In this document: one piece after another, positions 1-6,074 of the stretch
Position numbering within the stretch: position 1 is the stretch's first letter
Layout: each line of letters begins with the position of its first letter
From: Cyclobacteriaceae bacterium
Lineage (GTDB): Bacteria > Bacteroidota > Bacteroidia > Cytophagales > Cyclobacteriaceae
Reading direction: 5' to 3'
Assembly (NCBI GenBank): GCA_029880385.1
Contig: JAOUOM010000026.1
Coordinates: forward strand, 1-9,975
Length of the DNA: 9,975 nt
The notes under the pieces: generated by a model
Database searches by the model: none
Told to the model about the DNA's origin: nothing
The model's input: the letters and a program-made list of their open reading frames with translations, nothing else
Position numbers and translations under genes: made by a program

Positions 1-103
1 TTATCCAGGCTTTTGTTCCTTCAAAGTCTGTAAAAAAGACAAACGGTGAACCCGAAGCCCCATGGGCATTCATCCTGGCAATGGCTTCATTTCTGCTCAG
101 CAT
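1..103 (-). CDS. Probable para-aminobenzoate synthase component I (PabB-like), N-terminal fragment
   Basis: This is a partial gene: it starts at the ATG at 103-101 and leaves the window after 34 codons with no stop. The visible protein begins MLSRNEAIARMNAHG and continues with SPFVFFTDFEGTKAW. The pattern 'EAI.RMN..G...PF.F..DFE' resembles, from memory, the N-terminus of Bacteroidota aminodeoxychorismate synthase component I, a chorismate-binding enzyme that makes aminodeoxychorismate for folate. The catalytic chorismate-binding domain lies outside the window, so anthranilate or isochorismate synthase relatives cannot be excluded. The start overlaps the end of the upstream DUF6787 gene by 17 bases, which suggests translational coupling. 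A second ATG at 73-71 (residue 11) would remove the overlap, but the residues before it look conserved. The function is an inference from a short segment. Confidence 0.5.
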   Translation of the reverse strand, partial: MLSRNEAIARMNAHGASGSPFVFFTDFEGTKAWI

Positions 104-398
104 TCCCCGATCGTGACCTCCGACGAAACATCTTTTTCTCAAACTCCCAGAAAAAGGAAAAGTGCCCAAAAAGAAACCCGTAGAAAAGCAGTATCACATT
201 GTAAACAGGCAGGATAAAAATATAATACAGGATGGAAAACCATAAATTTCCCCCCTCATCCTGCACAAACAAGGCCACGATAGGGCTCTTTAGAAAATAG
301 ACGGTAAAACCCGTACAGGCAAAAACCGCAAGCACAACCACGACCTGTCGGCTGTTTTTTAATTTCCATCGGTCCTGAAGGCGGTTAATCCAATGCAT
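87..398 (-). CDS. DUF6787 family small membrane protein
   Basis: This is a small Bacteroidota protein of unknown function, 103 residues from the ATG at 398-396. It opens with an amphipathic basic stretch (MHWINRLQDRWKLKNSRQ). A hydrophobic segment follows at about residues 19-36, then a short loop, a second hydrophobic segment at about 54-77 (LYYIFILPVYNVILLFYGF), and a basic tail (KKMFRRRSR). The 'RLQ.RWK' opening, two membrane spans and 'FGHFSFFWEFEKK' ending fit DUF6787 as I remember it. A TTG start at 413-411 would add five residues. I prefer the ATG because family members start near the RLQ.RWK motif and because it gives a shorter overlap. The gene overlaps the upstream pseudouridine synthase by 14 bases and the downstream pabB-like gene by 17, so it sits inside a tightly packed operon. 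No biochemical role is known to me. Confidence 0.75.
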   Translation of the reverse strand: MHWINRLQDRWKLKNSRQVVVVLAVFACTGFTVYFLKSPIVALFVQDEGGNLWFSILYYIFILPVYNVILLFYGFLFGHFSFFWEFEKKMFRRRSRSGNAEQK

Positions 399-1077
399 GA
401 ATGATGGGTTCAAAGTGTTTCCAGTTGGCTGACGATGGCTTGTTCGTCCATGTCATAATTTCCTTTTTTACAGGATGGGCAAAGGTAAGCCTGAATGCAT
501 GCAATGAGATGCTTTTATCAGGATTTGGTTCATGTCCGCCATATTTCAGGTCACCGGCAATGGGAGTGCCCATGGCTGCGAGCTGGACACGTATCTGGTG
601 TGAACGCCCTGTTTTGGGAAAAACCCTGACCAATGAAAACCCTTCATCAAAAGCCAGGCATTCAAACATGAGAATAGCTTTTTTGGCATTGGTACGCTCC
701 GATGTATAGGCTTTTACCCTGTTTTTGGCTGAATCCTTCTCCAACCAGTGTGTAAGTGTACCGGCCATGTTTTTTGGCCTTCCATGCACAATGGCCAGGT
801 AAGTTTTCTGTACGGCATCGTCCCGGAACAATTTATTCATCCGTTCGAGTGATTTACTGGTTCGTGCCAGAACCACCAGCCCACCCACTGGCCGATCCAG
901 TCGATGGGTTGGATGAAGGAATACTTCGCCGGGCTTGTTATACTTGGCTTTGATAAAATCCCTTCCCCAGTCGGTAAGTGTTGGGTCGCCGGTCTTATCA
1001 CCCTGCACAAGCCACCCGACAGGTTTCTCAACAATGAAAAGGTGGTTGTCTTCGTAGAGGACCCGGGGTGTTTGCAT
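385..1077 (-). CDS. RluA-family RNA pseudouridine synthase
   Basis: The 230-residue protein isomerises specific uridines to pseudouridine in rRNA or tRNA. The signature HRLDRPVGG lies at residues 58-66, with Asp61 as the expected catalytic nucleophile. The opening VLYEDNHLFIVEKPVGWLV and the later FPKTGRSHQIRVQLA (about 153-167) are the other conserved family blocks. There is no N-terminal S4 domain: the protein starts directly with the catalytic domain, as in RluA and TruC types. The exact target (23S rRNA or tRNA) cannot be told from sequence alone. The ATG at 1077-1075 is preceded by TAATTTTG (1092-1085, minus strand), which fits the Bacteroidota -7 element but would leave almost no leader. 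The gene follows prfC after 81 bases and overlaps the DUF6787 gene by 14 bases, so it is probably transcribed with both. Confidence 0.92.
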   Translation of the reverse strand: MQTPRVLYEDNHLFIVEKPVGWLVQGDKTGDPTLTDWGRDFIKAKYNKPGEVFLHPTHRLDRPVGGLVVLARTSKSLERMNKLFRDDAVQKTYLAIVHGRPKNMAGTLTHWLEKDSAKNRVKAYTSERTNAKKAILMFECLAFDEGFSLVRVFPKTGRSHQIRVQLAAMGTPIAGDLKYGGHEPNPDKSISLHAFRLTFAHPVKKEIMTWTNKPSSANWKHFEPIIHALD

Positions 1078-1158
1078 AGTAAAACAAAATTAAGAATCTT
1101 TTTCTGTCCTTCGGGCAAATACGCCCCTTGCCCACTGATCGGTCACATGCCTTTCGGA

Positions 1159-2739
1159 TTAAAATTCACTAATGAAATGAAATGTGATATCCGTAAAATT
1201 ATCCTGCACCATTTGTAGCCACGCCCTGGTCTCGGACATAAACACCAACTTTCCATCCTTGTCCCGGGCAATATGCCTGAATTTGTCCTTGACAAAAGCA
1301 TCCAGTTTTTCCTGGCTTTGACTACTTATCCAGCAGGCCTTGTGGATATTGACCGGTGCAAACTGTACCTTGGCCCCGTATTCATGTTGCAAGCGGTACT
1401 GGAGCACCTCAAATTGCAACGCACCCACAGTCCCTACTACCTTTCTGGAGCCCATTTCATAGGTAAACAGCTGTGCAACCCCTTCATCCATGAGTTGTAC
1501 CAGTCCTTTTTCCATTTGCTTGGATTTCATGGCATCCAGGTTGATCACCTCCCGGAAAAGTTCGGGCGAAAAACTAGGAATCCCCTTATACAGTCCTTTT
1601 TCTCCCTCTGTCAGGGTGTCACCTATTTTCAGGTTGCCCGTATCATACAAACCCACGATATCTCCCGGATACGCTTCGTCCACGGTTTCTTTTTGTTGCG
1701 CCATAAAGGCGGTGGCATTTGAAAACCGGAACGATTTATCGTGTCGTACGTGGTAATAATTATTTCCCCTGAAAAACGTGCCCGAACAGATCCTGACAAA
1801 GGCAATCCGGTTACGATGGCGCGGATCCATATTGGCATGGATTTTAAAAATAAACCCGGTAAATTTTTCTTCATTGGGCACTATCTCCCTCAAATCTGTC
1901 TCACGGGGACGCGGAGGAGGGGCGATCTGGACAAAACAATCCAGTAGCTCACGTATACCAAAGTTATTGACGGCACTTCCAAAAAACACGGGGGCAAGAT
2001 TGCCTTCCAGGTAATCCGTGGGGTCAAACGGATCGTACACACCTTCGATAAGGTCAATGTCCTCACGCAACTGACGAGCCGCTGAGGCCGCTATATGCTT
2101 TTCGAGCGAAGGATCATGGATGTCTTTGATCTGGATAACATCATTTGTACGCTTGGTTTTGTTTGCCTCGAAAAGGTTCAGGTTTTTTTCATATAGGTTA
2201 TAAACTCCTCTCAGGTTTTTCCCCATGCCGATAGGCCAACTGAGCGGACGGACATTGATGCCCAGTTTTTCCTCAATTTCGTCAAGCAATTCAAAAGGGT
2301 CACGTCCTTCCCTATCCAGCTTATTGATAAAACACAAAACGGGTGTATTGCGCATCCGGCAAACTTCCATGAGCTTTTCGGTTTGCGCTTCGACCCCCTT
2401 CACACAATCGATCACCATGATTACACTGTCCACTGCCGTAAGCGTACGGTAGGTATCTTCGGCAAAATCCTGGTGACCCGGTGTATCCAGTATGTTAATT
2501 TTTAAGTCCCGATAATCAAACCCCATGACGGAAGTAGCCACGGAAATACCCCGCTGCTTTTCTATTTCCATCCAGTCGGATCGCGTTGCCATGTCAATTT
2601 TGTTGGATTTGACCGCTCCTGCCGTTTGGATGGCCCCTCCAAAAAGGAGAAGTTTTTCAGTCAGGGTCGTTTTTCCTGCATCCGGGTGGGCAATAATGCC
2701 AAATGTCCTTCTTTTTTTTATTTCCTGTTGTAATGACAT
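1159..2739 (-). CDS. prfC: Peptide chain release factor 3 (RF3)
   Basis: RF3 is a cytoplasmic translational GTPase that removes RF1 or RF2 from the ribosome after peptide release. The 526-residue length is close to E. coli RF3 (529). The GTP-binding motifs are all present: G1 AHPDAGKT at 17-24, the switch I region RGISVATS at 63-70, G3 DTPGH at 85-89, and G4 NKLD at 139-142. After the G domain come the elongation-factor-like beta-barrel and the RF3-specific C-terminal domain, including 'VGALQFEVLQYRL' and 'YGA'. That block separates RF3 from EF-G and LepA. The ATG at 2739-2737 directly precedes the usual 'LQQEIKKRRTFGIIAHPDAGKTT' opening. It is transcribed divergently from dnaK across a 198-base gap and is first in a run with the pseudouridine synthase, DUF6787 and pabB-like genes. 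Confidence 0.97.
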   Translation of the reverse strand: MSLQQEIKKRRTFGIIAHPDAGKTTLTEKLLLFGGAIQTAGAVKSNKIDMATRSDWMEIEKQRGISVATSVMGFDYRDLKINILDTPGHQDFAEDTYRTLTAVDSVIMVIDCVKGVEAQTEKLMEVCRMRNTPVLCFINKLDREGRDPFELLDEIEEKLGINVRPLSWPIGMGKNLRGVYNLYEKNLNLFEANKTKRTNDVIQIKDIHDPSLEKHIAASAARQLREDIDLIEGVYDPFDPTDYLEGNLAPVFFGSAVNNFGIRELLDCFVQIAPPPRPRETDLREIVPNEEKFTGFIFKIHANMDPRHRNRIAFVRICSGTFFRGNNYYHVRHDKSFRFSNATAFMAQQKETVDEAYPGDIVGLYDTGNLKIGDTLTEGEKGLYKGIPSFSPELFREVINLDAMKSKQMEKGLVQLMDEGVAQLFTYEMGSRKVVGTVGALQFEVLQYRLQHEYGAKVQFAPVNIHKACWISSQSQEKLDAFVKDKFRHIARDKDGKLVFMSETRAWLQMVQDNFTDITFHFISEF

Positions 2740-2758
2740 GATGTGATAAATAAGCCCG

Positions 2759-2766
2759 CAAAGTTA
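2759..2766 (-). promoter_or_regulatory. Candidate -7 promoter element for prfC
   Basis: On the minus strand this reads TAACTTTG, an exact fit to the Bacteroidota primary-sigma -7 consensus TAnnTTTG. It lies 20 bases before the prfC start codon, giving a short leader. No clear TTTG -33 element is visible 19-21 bases further upstream. The same octamer precedes carB. Confidence 0.4.
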
Positions 2767-2781
2767 GTTTTTTCATACGCT

Positions 2782-2852
2782 TGACAGCTTGTTATAGGGC
2801 TATTTTTTCAGGTGCTGACAGGCAGGCTGCTTTTACGGCTGACAATCTGTCA
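2782..2852 (+). promoter_or_regulatory. Cluster of TGACA-N3-TGTCA-type inverted repeats upstream of dnaK
   Basis: A perfect inverted repeat TGACA-ATC-TGTCA lies at 2840-2852. A second copy, TGACA-GCT-TGTTA with one mismatch, lies at 2782-2794. A lone half site TGACA sits between them at 2816-2820. The two full sites have centres 58 bases apart. They lie upstream of the sigma-54-like element, where an enhancer-binding activator or a heat-shock regulator could bind. The repeats are seen directly; their role is inferred. Confidence 0.45.
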
Positions 2853-2874
2853 CACAACAATGCCATAATTCCTT

Positions 2875-2891
2875 TTGGCACATCCATTGAT
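2875..2891 (+). promoter_or_regulatory. Sigma-54-like -24/-12 promoter of dnaK
   Basis: The sequence TTGGCAC, then five bases (ATCCA), then TTGAT matches the sigma-54 consensus TGGCAC-N5-TTGC with correct spacing. The one deviation is A instead of C at the -12 dinucleotide. It predicts a transcription start near 2902 and a leader of about 36 bases, rich in A as usual for Bacteroidota genes read without a Shine-Dalgarno sequence. I see no TAnnTTTG element for the primary sigma factor in this gap on the plus strand, which makes this the best promoter candidate for dnaK. Confidence 0.5.
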
Positions 2892-2937
2892 AAACTAAAC
2901 GAAAATTAGAATTCACAAAAAACAGAAAACATAAGAC

Positions 2938-4848
2938 ATGGGCAAAATCATAGGCATTGACTTAGGAACAACCAACTCCTGTGTAGCAGTAATGGAGGGA
3001 AATGAGCCGGTAGTGATTCAGAACAGCGAGGGGAGACGCACCACGCCATCCATTGTTGCCTTTCTCGACAATGGAAATGGTGAAAGAAAAGTAGGTGACC
3101 CTGCTAAGCGACAGGCAATCACGAACCCTAAAAACACCATTAGTTCGGTAAAGAGATTTATGGGCAAAAAATATTCTGAAGTCCCGAATGAAATCAAAAA
3201 CATCTCCTACCAACTGGAATCCGGAAATAATGATACCGTACGGGTAAAAATCGGCGACAGAAACTATACGCCACAAGAAATTTCTGCCATGATCCTTCAA
3301 AAAATGAAGGGTACTGCCGAAGATTTCCTGGGACAGGAAGTCACCGAGGCAGTTATCACGGTTCCTGCCTATTTCAATGATGCCGAACGTCAGGCAACCA
3401 AAGAAGCCGGCCAGATCGCAGGACTTAACGTAAAGCGTATTATCAATGAACCTACCGCCGCAGCACTGGCGTATGGCCTTGATAAAAAGAACAAGGACAT
3501 GAAGATTGCCGTCTACGACTTAGGTGGCGGAACATTCGACATTTCAATCCTTGAACTGGGCGAGGGTGTTTTTGAAGTAAAATCCACTAACGGGGACGTA
3601 CACCTTGGGGGAGATGATTTTGATGCCGTAATTATCGAATGGCTGGTACAGGAATTCAAAAACGATGAAGGCATCGACCTTAGAAAAGACCCGATGGCAC
3701 TGCAACGTTTGAAAGAAGCAGCAGAAAAAGCCAAAATTGAACTTTCCAGTTCAAGCAGTACCGAAATCAACCTGCCATACATCATGCCCGTGGATGGCAT
3801 TCCCAAACACCTGGTACGGACTTTCACCCGTTCCAAATTTGAGCAACTGGCCGATTCACTGGTTCGCCGCTCCATGGATCCGGTCAAAAAAGCCCTGAGT
3901 GATGCCGGATTGTCTACCAGCGATATCGATGAAGTGATTTTGGTGGGTGGATCTACCCGTATTCCCAAGATACAGGAAGAAGTAGAGAAATTCTTTGGCA
4001 AAAAACCAAGCAAAGGGGTAAACCCGGACGAAGTAGTAGCCGTAGGTGCAGCCATTCAAGGTGGTGTACTGACCGGGGAAGTAAAAGATGTGTTGCTGCT
4101 GGATGTTACGCCACTGTCGCTGGGTATCGAAACCATGGGCGGTGTATTCACCAAATTGATCGAGTCAAACACAACCATACCTAGTAAAAAATCAGAGGTG
4201 TTCTCAACCGCTTCTGACAACCAGCCGTCTGTTGAAATCCATGTACTGCAAGGAGAGCGGGCTATGGCACGTGACAACCGCACCATCGGACGCTTTCACC
4301 TCGACGGCATTCCGCCGGCACCTCGCGGTGTACCGCAAATTGAAGTGACGTTTGACATTGATGCCAATGGTATCCTTCACGTATCTGCCAAAGACAGGGG
4401 CACCGGAAAAGAACAAAAAATCCGGATTGAAGCTTCTTCCGGCCTGACCGATGAAGAAATCGAGAAAATGCGCCAGGAAGCCCAGGCAAATGCCGAGGAT
4501 GACAAAAAAGCGAAAGAAAAAATCGAAAAAATAAATGCAGCCGATTCGCTGATTTTCCAAACAGAGAAACAACTCAAGGAATATGGGGACAAACTGTCAG
4601 AAGGAAACAAAACAGCCATCGAAGGTGCCCTTGCCAAACTCCGGGAAGCACATGGCTCACAAGACCTGGCTGCCATTGAGACTGCCATGGAAAGCCTGAA
4701 TTCAGCCTGGCAGGCCGCATCACAGGAAATGTATAGTGCACAACAGGCCGGTGCGGATGCCGCTGCAAGTGGCCCTGCCGCTGATGGAGGTGCTCCGGAT
4801 GCCGACGTTTCGGATGTGGAATTCGAAGAAGTAGACGATAAAAAATAA
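2938..4848 (+). CDS. dnaK: Molecular chaperone DnaK (Hsp70)
   Basis: This ATP-driven cytoplasmic chaperone binds unfolded polypeptides with its co-chaperones DnaJ and GrpE, neither of which is in the window. The 636-residue length is normal (E. coli 638). The nucleotide-binding domain has GIDLGTTNS near residue 6, the second phosphate motif DLGGGTFD at 194-201, and VGGSTRIP at 336-343. The interdomain linker DVLLLDVT is at 384-391, followed by the substrate-binding beta domain with 'PLSLGIETMGG'. The helical lid begins near 'SGLTDEEIEKM', and an Ala/Gly-rich tail ends in DVEFEEVDDKK, like the usual FEEV-type DnaK end. The leader lacks a Shine-Dalgarno sequence. Transcription probably starts at the sigma-54-like element just upstream and ends at the hairpin 14 bases after the stop. 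It is a single-gene transcript by layout. Confidence 0.98.
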   Translation: MGKIIGIDLGTTNSCVAVMEGNEPVVIQNSEGRRTTPSIVAFLDNGNGERKVGDPAKRQAITNPKNTISSVKRFMGKKYSEVPNEIKNISYQLESGNNDTVRVKIGDRNYTPQEISAMILQKMKGTAEDFLGQEVTEAVITVPAYFNDAERQATKEAGQIAGLNVKRIINEPTAAALAYGLDKKNKDMKIAVYDLGGGTFDISILELGEGVFEVKSTNGDVHLGGDDFDAVIIEWLVQEFKNDEGIDLRKDPMALQRLKEAAEKAKIELSSSSSTEINLPYIMPVDGIPKHLVRTFTRSKFEQLADSLVRRSMDPVKKALSDAGLSTSDIDEVILVGGSTRIPKIQEEVEKFFGKKPSKGVNPDEVVAVGAAIQGGVLTGEVKDVLLLDVTPLSLGIETMGGVFTKLIESNTTIPSKKSEVFSTASDNQPSVEIHVLQGERAMARDNRTIGRFHLDGIPPAPRGVPQIEVTFDIDANGILHVSAKDRGTGKEQKIRIEASSGLTDEEIEKMRQEAQANAEDDKKAKEKIEKINAADSLIFQTEKQLKEYGDKLSEGNKTAIEGALAKLREAHGSQDLAAIETAMESLNSAWQAASQEMYSAQQAGADAAASGPAADGGAPDADVSDVEFEEVDDKK

Positions 4849-4861
4849 AAGTCAAACCACT

Positions 4862-4900
4862 AAAAAAGCCTTCGCTGGAAATCCGGCGAAGGCTTTTTTT
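4862..4900. terminator. Bidirectional intrinsic terminator between dnaK and accD
   Basis: A perfect 14-bp stem pairs AAAAAAGCCTTCGC (4862-4875) with GCGAAGGCTTTTTT (4886-4899) around a 10-base loop. On the plus strand it ends in a run of seven T's right after dnaK. On the minus strand the A-run becomes a T-run for the converging accD transcript. It sits between the two stop codons, so it probably serves both genes. Confidence 0.93.
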
Positions 4901-4928
4901 ATACCTTATATTTTTTTATACGGGCAGG

Positions 4929-5771
4929 CTACTGCTCCAGCATTTTCAACAGGGAAGTCAGTTTAGCCTTCATTTGTCGCCTGTCCACGATAAAATCAAG
5001 AAACCCGTGTTCCTTGACAAACTCGGCACTTTGAAAACCCTTGGGCAAATCCTTGCCGATAGTCTCGCGTATCACCCTGGGGCCTGCAAAACCGATCAAT
5101 GCCCCGGGCTCGGCAATATTAAAATCGCCCAGCATGGCAAATGAAGCCGTAACCCCTCCGGTAGTAGGATCGGTAAGCAATGAAATAAAAGGCACCTTTG
5201 CCTGCTCCAATAAATTGAGTTTTCCCGAAATTTTTGCCAACTGCATCAGTGATATACCGGCTTCCATCATCCGGGCACCCCCCGATTTTGAAATCATCAG
5301 GAAAGGGTATTTTTTCTCCCGTGCGAAATCAATGGCCCTGGCAATTTTTTCACCGACCACAGAACCCATCGACCCGCCTATAAAATCAAAGTCCATGCTT
5401 CCGATCACGATGTTTAGCCCATTCATTTTGCCGTAGGCCGTACGCACCGCATCCTTTAAGCCGGTTTTCTTTTGAGAAGCCACGATCCGGTCAGGATATT
5501 TTTTTGTATCAACAAATTTTAATGGATCTGCTGATTCCATATCCTTATCGAGTTCGGTGAATTTGTTCTCATCAAAAAGAATTTCAAAATATTCTTTTGA
5601 TCCGATTTTCACGTGATAATCATCGTCGGGGCACACATAACAATTGTGTTTTAACTCCCGCATGTGGATGATACTTCCGCTTGGACTTTTGTACCAAAGT
5701 CCGTCCGGTGTTTCTTTTTTTTCTGTCGTAGGGGTCTGAATCCCTTTGTCCTGACGTTTAAACCAAGCCAT
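4929..5771 (-). CDS. accD: Acetyl-CoA carboxylase carboxyltransferase subunit beta
   Basis: AccD pairs with AccA to transfer the carboxyl group from biotin carboxyl carrier protein to acetyl-CoA, giving malonyl-CoA for fatty acid synthesis. The 280-residue protein has the crotonase-fold blocks GGSMGSVVGEKIARA, KSGGARMMEAGISLMQLAKIS, and TDPTTGGVTASFAMLGD followed by AEPGALIGFAGPRVI. These glycine-rich loops form the oxyanion and CoA-binding sites. The N-terminal zinc ribbon is degenerate: where E. coli has KC..C and VCP.C, this protein has KSPSGS (28-33) and VCPDDD (46-51), leaving only Cys47 of the four ligands. I recall a similar loss in Flavobacteria, so it is probably a lineage trait rather than decay. 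It follows the DUF4834 gene by 40 bases and may share the carB transcript, ending at the hairpin shared with dnaK. Confidence 0.96.
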   Translation of the reverse strand: MAWFKRQDKGIQTPTTEKKETPDGLWYKSPSGSIIHMRELKHNCYVCPDDDYHVKIGSKEYFEILFDENKFTELDKDMESADPLKFVDTKKYPDRIVASQKKTGLKDAVRTAYGKMNGLNIVIGSMDFDFIGGSMGSVVGEKIARAIDFAREKKYPFLMISKSGGARMMEAGISLMQLAKISGKLNLLEQAKVPFISLLTDPTTGGVTASFAMLGDFNIAEPGALIGFAGPRVIRETIGKDLPKGFQSAEFVKEHGFLDFIVDRRQMKAKLTSLLKMLEQ

Positions 5772-5793
5772 ATTCTAGGTTAAATGTGGATTG

Positions 5794-5801
5794 CAAAGCT
5801 A
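5794..5801 (-). promoter_or_regulatory. Possible internal -7 element for accD
   Basis: The minus strand reads TAGCTTTG, fitting TAnnTTTG, 22 bases before the accD start, in the 40-base gap after the DUF4834 gene. No properly spaced -33 element is visible. It would let accD be transcribed independently of carB. Confidence 0.3.
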
Positions 5802-5811
5802 TACCAAAAAA

Positions 5812-6060
5812 TCAATCTACTTCCTCATAATCGACATAATCGCCACCCGTAAAACCCTTTTGGTTTTTACCCTCGTTTTTGCCCGGGACATAGTCGATAT
5901 TCAGGTTACTTTCCTTTGCCTTACGCTGCTGCTGCCGTGCCGCCTGGTGTTGTTCCCGTTGCTGAGTGGTGGCCCCCAGGTAAAATATGCGGAACAAAAA
6001 CTGGCCTACCTTAACGAAAAGGTAGACCATTATAAAGAGTATTAATAAAAACTTTAGCAT
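5812..6060 (-). CDS. DUF4834 family small membrane protein
   Basis: This 82-residue protein of unknown function matches, from memory, the Bacteroidota family DUF4834. It has one N-terminal membrane segment (about residues 2-28, LKFLLILFIMVYLFVKVGQFLF). A Gln/Arg-rich stretch follows (TTQQREQHQAARQQQRKAK). The polar C-terminal end has the family-like blocks NIDYVPGK and FTGGDYVDYEEV. The topology is probably N-terminal anchor with a soluble tail; which side it faces is not decided by the sequence, though the basic region after the helix favours the cytoplasm. It lies 14 bases after carB and 40 bases before accD on the same strand, so it is probably co-transcribed with them. A functional link to either enzyme is not demonstrated. 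Confidence 0.85.
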   Translation of the reverse strand: MLKFLLILFIMVYLFVKVGQFLFRIFYLGATTQQREQHQAARQQQRKAKESNLNIDYVPGKNEGKNQKGFTGGDYVDYEEVD

Positions 6061-6074
6061 GATGAATAAATAAC

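Noticed and set aside
1..69. Short minus-strand frame starting at ATG 69-67 and ending at the window edge
   Set aside because: It encodes only 22 residues with no recognisable features, and the overlapping frame from 103 gives a PabB-like N-terminus.
837..1118. 93-codon minus-strand frame overlapping the start of the pseudouridine synthase gene
   Set aside because: It lies in another frame over well-conserved pseudouridine synthase codons and has no recognisable domain.
1113..1133. Hairpin GGGCAA / TTGCCC between prfC and the pseudouridine synthase gene
   Set aside because: The stem is only 6 bp with a 9-base loop and is not followed by a T-run on the minus strand, so I do not call it a terminator.
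2781..2806. TTGACA followed by TATTTT, resembling an E. coli sigma-70 promoter
   Set aside because: The spacing of 14 bases is too short, Bacteroidota use a different primary promoter consensus, and TTGACA here is part of a TGACA inverted repeat.
3513..4055. 180-codon open frame antisense to dnaK
   Set aside because: Long antisense frames over dnaK are a known by-product of its codon bias. The product is Ser/Pro-rich without a recognisable domain, and the plus strand encodes a full, conserved DnaK.
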